Shown here: piece by piece, positions 17,774 to 26,515 of the stretch
Layout of the letters: every line of letters begins with the position of its first letter
Numbering within the stretch: the stretch's first letter is position 1
Source of the DNA: Lachnospiraceae bacterium
GTDB lineage: Bacteria; Bacillota; Clostridia; Lachnospirales; Lachnospiraceae
Length of the DNA stretch: 64,000 bases
Direction: 5' to 3'
Assembly: GCA_910573755.1 (NCBI GenBank)
Contig: CAJTBO010000022.1
Span: 18,462-82,461, forward strand
Translations under genes and position numbers: made by a program
The notes under the pieces: model-generated
The model's input: only the letters and a program-made list of their open reading frames with translations
Databases searched by the model: none
What the model was told of the DNA's origin: nothing

Positions 17774-18664
17774 ATGAAAAAAGGATCTAAACTTAGAAAA
17801 AAGGCTGCCCCATATTTGTTTCTTTCCCCTACGCTTATACTGATGATTGTCTTGTTGGTCATTCCAATCTGTCTTGTGCTTAAATATTCCTTTCAGGATA
17901 ATGCAATCGTGGTAAAAGCCCCTGAATTTGTTGGATTTGAAAATTATGAGAAAATATTGGGGGATGAAGATTTTTGGAACGCAGCAAAAAATACGGTTTT
18001 TTTTGTCGTGGTCAGTGTGGTGGCGCATCTCGTGCTGGGAATGTGCTTTGCACTTTTGCTGAATACCGACTATTTCGGGACAAGGACAAAAACGATTGCG
18101 CGGGTTATTTATGTTCTACCGTGGGTGTTCACCGCATCTGTTATTGCAATTTTGTGGAAACTGATGTTGCAGCCCCACGGAATTGTAGATTATTTGTTGT
18201 CCTTTGTTAATCTGGCTACAAAGGATACCGAGTGGCTCAGTTCACGTCAGACAGCACTGGCAACAATCACTTTTGTCAACATATGGTGCGGTTATCCGTT
18301 TTACATGATCAGTATTTTGGCGGGCTTGCAGGGAATTTCTGCGGATCTGTTTGAAAGTGCAGCGCTGGATGGGGCAAACACATGGAAAACATTCTGGAAT
18401 ATTACCATACCGCAGCTGAAACCGATTCTGATCAGTATAGCAATGCTGGATTTCATATGGACGATTCAGTCATTTTCCGTGATATGGATGCTGACGGGAG
18501 GCGGTCCGGTTAAATCAACGGAGACGCTGAGCATATATATTTATAAACTGGCATTTAACAGAACCCAGTACGCACATGCTTCTACGGCGGCTGTCATTGT
18601 GCTGGCGGTATGTATCATAATAGCTGTTTTTTATGTAAAACAACAGAGGAAAGTGAGGGAGTAG
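17774..18664 (+). CDS. Carbohydrate ABC transporter permease (MalF/UgpA type)
   Basis: A 296-residue, six-helix permease. The EAA motif is ESAALDGANTWKTFWNITIPQLKPI. ATG 17774 is chosen because GGAGGG lies 4-9 bases before it and the protein starts with a short basic tail (MKKGSKLRKK) before the first helix; an upstream in-frame start at 17738 lies inside the intergenic hairpin. It is separated by 3 bases from the MalG-type partner gene. Confidence 0.93.
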   Translation: MKKGSKLRKKAAPYLFLSPTLILMIVLLVIPICLVLKYSFQDNAIVVKAPEFVGFENYEKILGDEDFWNAAKNTVFFVVVSVVAHLVLGMCFALLLNTDYFGTRTKTIARVIYVLPWVFTASVIAILWKLMLQPHGIVDYLLSFVNLATKDTEWLSSRQTALATITFVNIWCGYPFYMISILAGLQGISADLFESAALDGANTWKTFWNITIPQLKPILISIAMLDFIWTIQSFSVIWMLTGGGPVKSTETLSIYIYKLAFNRTQYAHASTAAVIVLAVCIIIAVFYVKQQRKVRE

Positions 18665-18667
18665 AAT

Positions 18668-19504
18668 ATGGTGGGAAAACATAAAAGAGCAGTAAAGATA
18701 TTGTTGTTCTTCCTTCTCCTTGCAGGAGGGTTCTTTGCCGGCTTTCCAGTTTTATGGATGTTTATATCGTCATTGAAAACAAATGCGCAGATATTTGCAT
18801 GGCCGCCGACTTTTATTGATTCTTCATTCAGTCTGCATGCCTATGCGGAAATCCTGACGAATGCCGAGAAGGTTCGTTACTTTATCAACAGTTATTTTGT
18901 GGCTGCGGTAGTTGTGGTTCTGACACTGGTGATTGGTATTTTGGCAGCCTATGCGTTCAGCCGGTTTGATTTTCCGCTAAAGGGAGCAATCAATGCGGTT
19001 ATTGTAAGTGTGCAGGCGGTGCCACCGATCGTGCTGCTTATCCCATATATGAGTCTGATTGTGACTCTGAAACTGTTTAATACCTATTTTGCGCTGATAT
19101 TAACATATCTGGTATTTACGCTGCCGTATTGTATTTTAATGATAACGGGATACTTTAATACGCTGTCTGTGGATCTGGACGAGGCGGTTATGATAGACGG
19201 GGGATCAAGATGGAAGGCGCTCTGGCGCATTCTTGTTCCTGTTTCGCTGCCGGGGCTTGTATCTGTGGGAATGTATACTTTCATGCAGGCATGGAATGAA
19301 TATATGTTTGCTCTGGCGTTGACAAAGACAAATAATATGAGGACGGTGCCGATCGGTATCAATTTATTGATGGGGCAGCATTCATATGACTGGAGCCAGA
19401 TGATGGCAATGAGTTTTTTAGGTTCTTTGCCGGTGCTGCTTTTGTTTATTTTCTTCCAGAGATACTTTATTGCCGGAATGACATCCGGTGCAGTGAAAGG
19501 CTAA
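18668..19504 (+). CDS. Carbohydrate ABC transporter permease (MalG/UgpE type)
   Basis: A 278-residue, six-helix membrane protein. EAA motif: DEAVMIDGGSRWKALWRILVPVSLPG (about 173-198); C terminus MTSGAVKG as in MalG-type permeases. It forms the channel with the preceding subunit. The ribosome site is GTGAGGGAG inside the end of the previous gene. The first catabolic gene begins 33 bases after the stop. Confidence 0.93.
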   Translation: MVGKHKRAVKILLFFLLLAGGFFAGFPVLWMFISSLKTNAQIFAWPPTFIDSSFSLHAYAEILTNAEKVRYFINSYFVAAVVVVLTLVIGILAAYAFSRFDFPLKGAINAVIVSVQAVPPIVLLIPYMSLIVTLKLFNTYFALILTYLVFTLPYCILMITGYFNTLSVDLDEAVMIDGGSRWKALWRILVPVSLPGLVSVGMYTFMQAWNEYMFALALTKTNNMRTVPIGINLLMGQHSYDWSQMMAMSFLGSLPVLLLFIFFQRYFIAGMTSGAVKG

Positions 19505-19537
19505 AATAATTGACATAACTTAAAGGAGGCTAAAACT

Positions 19538-20398
19538 ATGTTAATGAATATGAAAGAGATTCTGGAACCTGCAAATAAAAATGATTTTGCGGTTCCCGCA
19601 TTTAACACTTCAAGTAATATGATTCTGAAGGGAGTGATGGAGGCGTGTGAAGCGACAGGATCGCCGGTTATCATCGCAATTCACCCGGACGAACTGCATT
19701 TTGTAAAAAGATCCTTCGTGAAGTCGGTGATTGAGGAGGCACATCAGGCGTCTGTACCTGTATGCATTCATCTGGATCATGGTGCTTCTTTTGCACAGGT
19801 GATGGAGGCTGTTCAGTGTGGATATACTTCTGTGATGATCGATGCATCCAGACAGACTTATGAGGAGAATATCGCTATTTGTAAAAAGGTTTGCGAGGCT
19901 GCGCATGCCGTGAACGTATCGGTGGAGGGGGAACTTGGAACAATAGGGAATACGGACTCACATGAGACGACACCGCCGGATGAAATTCTTTATACGAATC
20001 CTGAACAGGCCAGAGATTTTGTGGAAAAAACCGGCATCGACGCATTGGCTATTGCTATTGGGACCAGTCATGGAATTTATCCGAAGGATAAGAAGCCGTT
20101 ACTGCGTATCGATATACTGGACGAGATCAAAAAAATGGTGCGTGTGCCGCTTGTGCTGCATGGAGGTTCTTCCAATAAGGACAGCGAGATTGCAAAGGCG
20201 GTGGAACATGGTGTAAATAAAATCAATATTTCCAGCGATATCAAAGATCCGTTCTACAGGAAATGCAGGGAGATGCTTCGGGATGATGCAATCCGTGAAC
20301 CAAACCAAATCTATCCGCCGTGCATTGATGTGCTCAAAGAAGCAGCTATCGAAAAGATCAAACTGTTTAAAGCGGATGGCAAAAAGGCATTATATTGA
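19538..20398 (+). CDS. Class II ketose-bisphosphate aldolase, first copy
   Basis: A 286-residue class II (zinc) aldolase of the fructose/tagatose-bisphosphate family. Metal and substrate motifs are CIHLDHGASF (zinc His and Asp), VEGELGTIGN (Glu), GTSHGIY (zinc His), LVLHGGSS (zinc His) and INISSDI. It cleaves a ketose 1,6- or 1-phosphate to dihydroxyacetone phosphate and an aldehyde. AAGGAGG precedes the ATG. The paralogue at 21648 shares all these motifs but only moderate overall similarity, so the two may act on different isomers. The kinase between them probably makes the substrate. Confidence 0.9.
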   Translation: MLMNMKEILEPANKNDFAVPAFNTSSNMILKGVMEACEATGSPVIIAIHPDELHFVKRSFVKSVIEEAHQASVPVCIHLDHGASFAQVMEAVQCGYTSVMIDASRQTYEENIAICKKVCEAAHAVNVSVEGELGTIGNTDSHETTPPDEILYTNPEQARDFVEKTGIDALAIAIGTSHGIYPKDKKPLLRIDILDEIKKMVRVPLVLHGGSSNKDSEIAKAVEHGVNKINISSDIKDPFYRKCREMLRDDAIREPNQIYPPCIDVLKEAAIEKIKLFKADGKKALY

Positions 20399-20423
20399 AA
20401 TATCCGGAGAATGGGAGGTAACT

Positions 20424-21620
20424 ATGGGCGAAAAAATAGCGCTGGGATTTCATACATGTGTCGATTATGAACTGGATTGGGATTTGTCTGTCATAGAAGG
20501 ACTGATTCGGAAATTTGATGTCAGGCGTTCCGAAATCAGAAGTGATATTATGATTGATTCTGAACGGGCACTGTTGATTGTGTGTCTGGCTTATATGATT
20601 GTGGGAACCGGTGGGGAAATTATTCCGGAGAGACCTGAAATATGTACAGATTTTGCGGATCACTTTCCATACCGAATTACGATCGGTGGGACGGCAATGC
20701 GTGCCGCAACGGCTATCAGAAAAATAGGATATGAGAGTGTCATACAGACAAGCTGCTTCAACAGATATATCAAAGAACTTGTTATGCCGGGGATTCATTA
20801 TTTCCCTAGTGTCGGTTTTGATCATACGGATGCATACCCTCATGTGATTTTGTCCTATCAGGCAAATATACGGATTCAGGCAAATGATATTGATTTTGTG
20901 ACGCCGCGCGAGAACAGAGTTATGTTTTCCAGAGATATAGACAGTCTGAATATGGTGATATCCCAAGATTTTGCACCGATGATTCAAAATGCGAAAGTGT
21001 TTTTGCTCTCATGTTTCAGCGAAGTGTTGGACTTTGAAATCATGAAAAAAAGAATGGCGGAAACCCGCATGCTTTTGCGTTCCCTTCCGGAAGATGCGCT
21101 TGTGGTAATGGAGGACGGATGTTATATCGTAAAAGAACATCGTTACTATGCCCATAGAGAATTACTCGGAACAGTGGATATTTTGAGTATGAATGAAGAT
21201 GAACTTCAGGAATATATGGAGCGCAGGATTGACATTTTGGATTCAGACGAGGTATTGGAAGCCGTGCGGTACGCATATGAAAAATCAGGTATTCCCACTT
21301 TGATTGTTCATTCTGCTATGTGGGCGCTGGCTTACGGAGAACGGGCAGATATGCTGGAAAATGCATTGAGAGGCGGTATTGCACTCGCTTCTTCCCGATT
21401 TTGCTATGGAGATGAGTTTGGGGTTTCGGAATACGAAACAATAAAAAAGCTTCCTGAGATGGACCGCAGCGTGGAATTTTGCAGGCAGATCACCGGAAAG
21501 GCGTCGATCCCGATATGTTGTGTTCCGACAAAAGATATGCGTTTTGTAAAGAATCCGACGGTTGTTGGGCTGGGTGATTATTTTGCGGGCGGATTGCTGC
21601 CGGAATTGACAGAATATTAA
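20424..21620 (+). CDS. ADP-dependent phosphofructokinase/glucokinase-like sugar kinase
   Basis: A 398-residue ribokinase-fold protein resembling the ADP-specific PFK/GK family (PF04587). Seen are GGTAMRAATAIRKIG (sugar-binding region, about 90), NMVISQDFAPMI, the magnesium motif NEDE (SMNEDELQEYM) and the catalytic GLGD in VVGLGDYFAGG near the C terminus. ATG 20424 follows GGGAGGTAACT. It lies between two class II aldolase genes, so it likely phosphorylates the imported sugar or its 6-phosphate before cleavage. ADP as phosphoryl donor is a family trait, mainly known from archaea; it is not shown by the sequence. Alternative: an ATP-using relative in the same fold. Confidence 0.7.
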   Translation: MGEKIALGFHTCVDYELDWDLSVIEGLIRKFDVRRSEIRSDIMIDSERALLIVCLAYMIVGTGGEIIPERPEICTDFADHFPYRITIGGTAMRAATAIRKIGYESVIQTSCFNRYIKELVMPGIHYFPSVGFDHTDAYPHVILSYQANIRIQANDIDFVTPRENRVMFSRDIDSLNMVISQDFAPMIQNAKVFLLSCFSEVLDFEIMKKRMAETRMLLRSLPEDALVVMEDGCYIVKEHRYYAHRELLGTVDILSMNEDELQEYMERRIDILDSDEVLEAVRYAYEKSGIPTLIVHSAMWALAYGERADMLENALRGGIALASSRFCYGDEFGVSEYETIKKLPEMDRSVEFCRQITGKASIPICCVPTKDMRFVKNPTVVGLGDYFAGGLLPELTEY

Positions 21621-21647
21621 AAAAGAAGATGAAAGGGAACAGACACG

Positions 21648-22502
21648 ATGTTTGAGAGAGTAGAAAATATATTAAAGATTGCGGAAGAAAAAAATACGGC
21701 TGCCATTGCGTTTATCTGCATGGATTTTGTCATGGCACGCTCTGTGGTATGCGCCGCGCATGCGACAAATACACCGGCTATTGTTATGCTTTACCCGGAA
21801 CATGTATCACTACAGCATACATGCAATTTGTCCGGATATGCGGCTATGGTAAAGGAGTTGGCAAACAGTGTGAAGGTGCCTGTGGGGCTTCATCTTGACC
21901 ATGATTATACATATGATTCCATTATAGACGCGATTGGGAAAGGATTCACATCAGTTATGATGGATGGCTCAATGCATGATCTGGACACGAATATTTCCTT
22001 GACGAAGGCTGTTGTGCGGAAGGCCCATGAACTCGGTACGGCTGTGGAGGGAGAGATCGGGCATGTCGGCAGTGCTGCTGATGCCGATAATTATAAAGAA
22101 GATCTGTTTACAAAACCGGAAGCAGCAGAAAAATTCTGCAGGGAGTCCGGTGTGGATTCTCTGGCTGTTTCGATTGGCAATGCCCACGGAGAATATAAGG
22201 AGACACCTCATTTGAATATGGAACGTCTGGAGGAGATAAAGGCTGCCGTAGAAGTGCCCCTTGTATTACATGGGGGAAGCGGTATTCCAGATGATCAGCT
22301 TATCACTGCTTTTTCCAAAGGAATACGCAAATTTAATCTTGGGACAGAATTTCTGGGCAGATACTATGATGCTATGGGAAAGTATATGGAAGAAAACCGT
22401 AACAATTCCAATCCGGTAAAAATCATAGATTATCCGGAATATATACAGGCTGAACTGCAGCCATATCTGGAAGAGCGAATGAAAACACTGTGCAGATTCT
22501 AG
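21648..22502 (+). CDS. Class II ketose-bisphosphate aldolase, second copy
   Basis: A 284-residue class II aldolase. Motifs: GLHLDHDYTYD, VEGEIGHVGS, GNAHGEYK, LVLHGGSGIPD and KFNLGTEF, which carry the zinc ligands and phosphate-binding residues. The sequence reads closer to the standard GatY/FbaA form than the first copy (HGGSG rather than HGGSS). It follows the kinase by 27 bases and ends the catabolic part of the operon ahead of a strong terminator. Two aldolases in one operon suggest either two isomeric substrates or a heteromer. Confidence 0.9.
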   Translation: MFERVENILKIAEEKNTAAIAFICMDFVMARSVVCAAHATNTPAIVMLYPEHVSLQHTCNLSGYAAMVKELANSVKVPVGLHLDHDYTYDSIIDAIGKGFTSVMMDGSMHDLDTNISLTKAVVRKAHELGTAVEGEIGHVGSAADADNYKEDLFTKPEAAEKFCRESGVDSLAVSIGNAHGEYKETPHLNMERLEEIKAAVEVPLVLHGGSGIPDDQLITAFSKGIRKFNLGTEFLGRYYDAMGKYMEENRNNSNPVKIIDYPEYIQAELQPYLEERMKTLCRF

Positions 22503-22536
22503 GTAGTAATAGTAGAGAAGATTGTAAAACGCCTGA

Positions 22537-22575
22537 AAAAGTCGCCCGGGTCTTTTGACCTGAGCGACTTTTTTG
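22537..22575 (+). terminator. Strong intrinsic terminator
   Basis: AAGTCGCCCGGGTC (22539-22552) pairs with GACCTGAGCGACTT (22557-22570), loop TTTT, followed by TTTTT. It separates the catabolic operon from the RpiR gene. Confidence 0.9.
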
Positions 22576-22738
22576 TCAGTATGCCATGTAGCATACAAAA
22601 TAATTCATAAAAAATTTGAATTCAGTACGTGTAATGGATATAATGAATATCAGATTATAAATACGAGAAAACGGGCAGGCGTTCGGATTGCAAGCTCTCT
22701 GAAACAGCTTTGCTCCATGTTTATGATGAGGTGATAAA

Positions 22739-23572
22739 ATGGGAGAAGACAGTGTGATCAATATGCTTCAAAAAATTTACGGTGAGTTTTCACCGATGGA
22801 AAAAAAGGCGGCAAACTATATTTTGCGATATCCGGATATGGTTGTGGAATATACGGTGAAGGATTTGGCGAAAGCGAGCGATGTGAGCGAAGCAACCGTT
22901 GTGAGGATGTGTAAGCATGCAGGGTACAAAGGTTACTGGGCTTTTAGGACTATGCTTGCGCGTGATATGGGAACGGTTAAAAAAGAGGAAAAAGGAAGTG
23001 TGGATGATGACGATGTGATAAGAGAGTTTTTTCAGGTCTATGCGGAAATGATACAGACACTTGGCAGCAAAATAAGCATAGAGGCCATGAAAGAATCAGC
23101 AAAGATACTGGATACCTGCAGACAGGTGTATATCATTGCGGCAGGCGACACAGGAACTGTTGCAAAGCATCTGAGTTTCCGGCTTGGACGTGCCGGTATC
23201 AGGGCTATTTATAATGAATTGGCAGATTATTATCTCAATACGATCAATCTGGCAGATCAGGAGGATGCGCTGATTGCAATATCCAAATCCGGTATTACAA
23301 AGACTGTCTTACAGGGCGTGGAACTTGCTCAAAAGAAAGGCTTACAGGTTATTGCGATCACGGAATATGAAAATTCCGCGCTAGGGGAATTAGCAGATTA
23401 TGTACTGCTCTGTAAAGGTGACTTCGGCAGATTTGATTATTATAAAAATTATAGTAATCTGAGTGCGACTGCGGTGGTGGAGGCTCTGATTGGATTGCTT
23501 GAAAGCAGAACCAAGATCATTGAAAAAGAGATGGATACCATAGAGCTTATGCTGTCAGAGGCGAAACTGTAA
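22739..23572 (+). CDS. MurR/RpiR family transcriptional regulator
   Basis: A 277-residue regulator: N-terminal RpiR helix-turn-helix (YTVKDLAKASDVSEATVVRMCKHAGYKGY, about 37-65) and a C-terminal SIS sugar-phosphate-binding domain (VYIIAAGDTGTVAKHLSFRLGRAG, ALIAISKSGITKTVLQG). GATGAGGTG precedes the ATG. It has its own transcription unit after the terminator at 22537 and probably senses a phosphorylated intermediate of the adjacent pathway. Regulation of the 16225 promoter is inferred from proximity. Confidence 0.93.
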   Translation: MGEDSVINMLQKIYGEFSPMEKKAANYILRYPDMVVEYTVKDLAKASDVSEATVVRMCKHAGYKGYWAFRTMLARDMGTVKKEEKGSVDDDDVIREFFQVYAEMIQTLGSKISIEAMKESAKILDTCRQVYIIAAGDTGTVAKHLSFRLGRAGIRAIYNELADYYLNTINLADQEDALIAISKSGITKTVLQGVELAQKKGLQVIAITEYENSALGELADYVLLCKGDFGRFDYYKNYSNLSATAVVEALIGLLESRTKIIEKEMDTIELMLSEAKL

Positions 23573-23832
23573 AACGGCAGGACAGGCATGGACTGCCATG
23601 CGGAAGGAAAGGGCAAAAGCATATTGCGAAAAAAGCGACCTGCCTTTGCGATAAGAACATCATAAAGAAGATCAGAAGGAATTGTCTGCATCATTAAGTT
23701 CAGACAAAAGGAATAAGATTTATTATTGTCCTTATCGCTTCCATTTCTTCCATTCTCCCCGGCATAGCTGGAGAGATTAGGATTTTCGTTTACCAGCTAA
23801 GGAAGAGGATGATATACGGGATTTTCTTTAAA
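23573..23832. other. Non-coding gap before the element remnant
   Basis: No gene is supported here. Short inverted segments (for example GGCATGG/CCATGCC near 23586-23600) may act as RpiR terminators. A+T content rises towards the YodL-like remnant at 23833. Confidence 0.4.
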
Positions 23833-23910
23833 GGTATTTATACCCGCTTTAATATTGACCATCCGAAAAATTTTAAAGGGCACAGCTTTTCCATGTCGGA
23901 TATGGCGGAG
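23833..23910 (+). pseudogene. Remnant of a YodL-domain conjugative-element protein
   Basis: The plus strand encodes the peptide IYTRFNIDHPKNFKGHSFSM, continuing SDMA. It matches the YodL-domain core of the large protein in the downstream conjugative element (FEKFNFDRPEDFKGHSLSV, followed by SDVV) at about 13 of 20 positions. Nothing else of that protein survives around it. It looks like the stub of an older, decayed element near guaA. The match is short, so chance cannot be wholly excluded. Confidence 0.5.
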
Positions 23911-23931
23911 CCTTTTTTTAATAGCAACATG

Positions 23932-24528
23932 TTATTTATCGGGAAATGTAATGCCGCGTCCTGTGTTCGGGAAGATCAGCGCGGCGGTGCAATCTGCGAT
24001 AAACAGAAGGAGCAGTAGGGCCTGGACTGCGTATCTGAATTTTCCGGGAATGCGGAACCAGAATTTCCCAAGAAAAACGGATAAAAGGCAGATCCATAGG
24101 ACGCCGGCGATACCGAAACCGAGTGCGGAGATCAGGCAGATGTAGCCATGAAAATGAAACGGATAGCCGCTGTAGTCCCAGTAGCGCAGATCCCAGAAAT
24201 AGTCAAGTATCCAGCCGATCACCAGTTCCAGAGAGGTTCCGATCAAAAGGGAATATATAAATACTTTTACAGGATGCCGCTTCTGCTTCGAGAGCAGAAG
24301 ATACATTAAAACGGCTCCGGTGCCGTAAACGGGAAGCCAGGGACCGTAGAAAAAACCGCGGTTCCGAAAGTGCCCTTCTTTGATAAAGAAGATCAGGACT
24401 TCCCATAGAAAGCCGCACAGGGATGCGGTGAAGAAATAGAATGTTAGCAGGGAGAGGTATTCCTTTAGAGGCATATGAGTGAGGATGGATTTATTTGTTT
24501 TGTTATTATAAGATGTCTGTTTTTTCAT
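23932..24528 (-). CDS. Putative ABC-transporter type IV membrane protein (CmpB-like)
   Basis: A 198-residue protein with about five hydrophobic helices. The segments LSLLTFYFFTASLCGFLWEVL, FRNRGFFYGPWLPVYGTGA and WDLRYWDYSGYPFHFHGYICL are hallmarks of the PF06541 'putative ABC-transporter type IV' family, common in Clostridia and of unknown role. It is transcribed on its own, convergent with the RpiR gene and divergent from guaA. No clear ribosome site precedes the ATG at 24528; a start at the Met in HMPLKEYLS is possible. Confidence 0.75.
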   Translation of the reverse strand: MKKQTSYNNKTNKSILTHMPLKEYLSLLTFYFFTASLCGFLWEVLIFFIKEGHFRNRGFFYGPWLPVYGTGAVLMYLLLSKQKRHPVKVFIYSLLIGTSLELVIGWILDYFWDLRYWDYSGYPFHFHGYICLISALGFGIAGVLWICLLSVFLGKFWFRIPGKFRYAVQALLLLLFIADCTAALIFPNTGRGITFPDK

Positions 24529-24719
24529 AAGGATAGTGTGCCCGTATCAGATGAATTTATTTTTGGATGGCTGCAGGATTGGTAAGATGGGTTATTTTTA
24601 TAGATAATGGGAGAGGAATTGGTTCTTGGCGGATATTTATTTGGCGGTTGCAGGAGGAAGATTATGAATTTTCATTTTTGAATGCGGAAAATGAGATGTT
24701 CGGGAAAAAGAAAATAAAA

Positions 24720-24806
24720 GGTAAATAGAAGATAAAAAGGTAAATAGAAGATAAAAAGGTAAATAGAAAATAAAAAGGTAAATAGAAAATAAAAAGGTAA
24801 ATAGAC
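24720..24806 (+). repeat. 19-bp A/T-rich tandem repeat array before guaA
   Basis: About 4.6 copies of a 19-bp unit (GGTAAATAGAAGATAAAAA, with A for G at position 12 in later copies) run from 24720 to 24806. The last, partial copy diverges to AATAGACAAAC and supplies the likely -35 box of guaA. Copy number may vary by slippage. Confidence 0.9.
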
Positions 24807-24830
24807 AAACACAGCTATTCAGGTTATACT
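24802..24830 (+). promoter_or_regulatory. Promoter of guaA
   Basis: TAGACA (24802-24807), 17-base spacer, TATACT (24825-24830), 57 bases before the guaA ATG. The -35 lies inside the last unit of the 19-bp repeat array. No purine riboswitch fold was recognised in the short leader. Confidence 0.65.
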
Positions 24831-24887
24831 TATTACATATTTCAGAGGAACAGAAATGCAGGGGATAAAAACAGACAGGGAGGACTG

Positions 24888-26435
24888 ATGATGCAGAAGC
24901 AGGAGATGATTATTGTTCTTGACTTTGGCGGTCAATATAATCAGCTGATCGCCAGACGGGTCAGGGAGTGCAATGTATATTGTGAAGTACATCCATATAA
25001 TATGAGCCTTGATAAGATCAGAGAATTAAGTCCAAAAGGAATTATATTGACGGGAGGGCCGAACAGCGTATACGCGGAAGGTTCTGCGCTCTGTGAGCCG
25101 GAATTATTTGAGATGGGTATTCCTGTTTTGGGGATATGTTATGGTTCGCAGGTGATTGCCCATATGTTGGGCGGAGAGGTTTCTACGGCGCCGGTCAGTG
25201 AATATGGAAAAACGGAAGTGGCGACGGATACAAAGACTGTACTGTTTCGGAATGTGGCGGAGAAGACGATATGCTGGATGAGTCATACGGACTATATTGC
25301 AAAAGCACCGGAAGGATTTTCCGTTACGGCACACACGCCGGTATGCCCGGTGGCGGCGATGGAAAACTGTGAACGGGGGCTTTATGCGGTGCAGTTTCAT
25401 CCGGAAGTAGTACATACGGCAGAAGGTATGAAGATGCTGGAAAGCTTTGTGATGGATGTCTGCGGCTGTAAGGGGGAGTGGCGCATGGATTCTTTTGTGG
25501 AGACTTCCATTTTGCAGATCAGGGATAAGGTCGGAAGCGGCAAGGTGCTCTGTGCTCTTTCCGGCGGTGTGGACAGTTCTGTGGCGGCGGTCTTGCTGGC
25601 GAAGGCTGTGGGAAAACAGCTTACCTGCGTTTTCGTGGATCACGGACTGCTTCGGAAAAATGAGGGGGATGAGGTTGAGGCGGTATTCGGACCGGAAGGG
25701 CCTTATGATCTGAATTTTATCCGTGTCAATGCACAGGAACGGTTTTATGGAAAACTGGCGGGAGTCAGCGAGCCGGAGAGCAAGCGGAAGATCATAGGGG
25801 AAGAGTTTATCCGTGTGTTCGAGGAAGAGGCAAAGAAGATCGGTGCAGTGGATTTTCTGGTGCAGGGGACAATCTATCCGGATGTGATAGAGTCAGGACT
25901 CGGAAAGTCGGCAGTGATCAAATCCCATCATAATGTGGGCGGACTGCCGGAGTATGTGGATTTTAAGGAGATCATTGAGCCGCTGCGGCTGCTGTTCAAA
26001 GACGAGGTGCGGCGTGCTGGACTGGAATTGGGCATTCCGGAGTATCTGGTGTACAGACAGCCCTTCCCGGGACCAGGACTGGGCATCAGGATCATCGGAG
26101 AGGTTACGGCTGAGAAGGTGAGGATCGTGCAGGATGCGGACTTTATCTACCGGGAGGAGATAGCTAAAGCGGGCTGCGATAAAGGATTGGGGCAGTACTT
26201 TGCAGCGCTGACCAATATGAGAAGCGTGGGCGTTATGGGGGATTTCCGAACATATGATTACGCGGTGGCGCTCAGGGCAGTGAATACCAGTGATTTTATG
26301 ACGGCAGAGTGCACGGAGATCCCGTTTGAGGTGCTGCAAAGGGTGATGAACCGGATTATTAATGAGGTGAAGGGGGTTAATCGTGTGGTTTATGATCTGA
26401 CTAGTAAGCCGCCGGGGACGATTGAGTTCGAATAG
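24888..26435 (+). CDS. guaA: GMP synthase (glutamine-hydrolysing)
   Basis: A 515-residue, full-length enzyme converting XMP, glutamine and ATP to GMP. The glutamine amidotransferase domain has nucleophile Cys84 (LGICYGSQ) and the HPEV catalytic His/Glu. The ATP-pyrophosphatase domain has the SGGVDSSV P-loop (about residue 225), and the GMP_synt_C dimer domain ends [15 protein letters not shown] precedes tandem ATGs (24888/24891). The last codons and stop are the attachment core of the conjugative element: GAGTTCGAATAG is retained at attL, so the protein is unaltered by the insertion. Confidence 0.97.
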   Translation: MMQKQEMIIVLDFGGQYNQLIARRVRECNVYCEVHPYNMSLDKIRELSPKGIILTGGPNSVYAEGSALCEPELFEMGIPVLGICYGSQVIAHMLGGEVSTAPVSEYGKTEVATDTKTVLFRNVAEKTICWMSHTDYIAKAPEGFSVTAHTPVCPVAAMENCERGLYAVQFHPEVVHTAEGMKMLESFVMDVCGCKGEWRMDSFVETSILQIRDKVGSGKVLCALSGGVDSSVAAVLLAKAVGKQLTCVFVDHGLLRKNEGDEVEAVFGPEGPYDLNFIRVNAQERFYGKLAGVSEPESKRKIIGEEFIRVFEEEAKKIGAVDFLVQGTIYPDVIESGLGKSAVIKSHHNVGGLPEYVDFKEIIEPLRLLFKDEVRRAGLELGIPEYLVYRQPFPGPGLGIRIIGEVTAEKVRIVQDADFIYREEIAKAGCDKGLGQYFAALTNMRSVGVMGDFRTYDYAVALRAVNTSDFMTAECTEIPFEVLQRVMNRIINEVKGVNRVVYDLTSKPPGTIEFE

Positions 26436-26441
26436 TCGGAG
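26424..26441. other. attL core
   Basis: 18 bases GAGTTCGAATAGTCGGAG, identical to 58479-58496. They contain the last three sense codons and the TAG stop of guaA, so integration regenerates the gene end. The flanks differ on both sides of each copy, so the core length is exact within this window. Confidence 0.93.
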
Positions 26442-26443
26442 CT

Positions 26444-26486
26444 AAGCCGCAAAGCCCGTAAACACAAGGGTTTGGCGGCTTTTTCT
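26444..26486. terminator. Terminator just inside attL, serving guaA
   Basis: AGCCGC (26445-26450) and GGCGGCT (26474-26480) with AAGCCC/GGGTTT extending the stem, followed by TTTTTCTCTTT. It is carried by the element and replaces the host terminator of guaA. The stem could also stop integrase transcripts coming from the right. Confidence 0.75.
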
Positions 26487-26493
26487 CTTTCTC

Positions 26494-26512
26494 ATTGCAT
26501 TACGATTGCATT
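26494..26512 (+). other. Left arm-type integrase-binding repeats (candidate)
   Basis: ATTGCATT occurs at 26494-26501 and 26505-26512, 11 bp apart. The same pair with the same 11-bp spacing and orientation is found at the right end (58366-58384). Paired direct repeats inside both ends are what tyrosine integrases of the Tn916/lambda kind bind with their N-terminal domain. Confidence 0.65.
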
Positions 26513-26515
26513 TTT

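Noticed and set aside
24720..24806. Regular repeats resembling a CRISPR array
   Set aside because: Units are 19 bp and directly adjacent with no unique spacers, and no cas genes are present. It is a simple tandem repeat.
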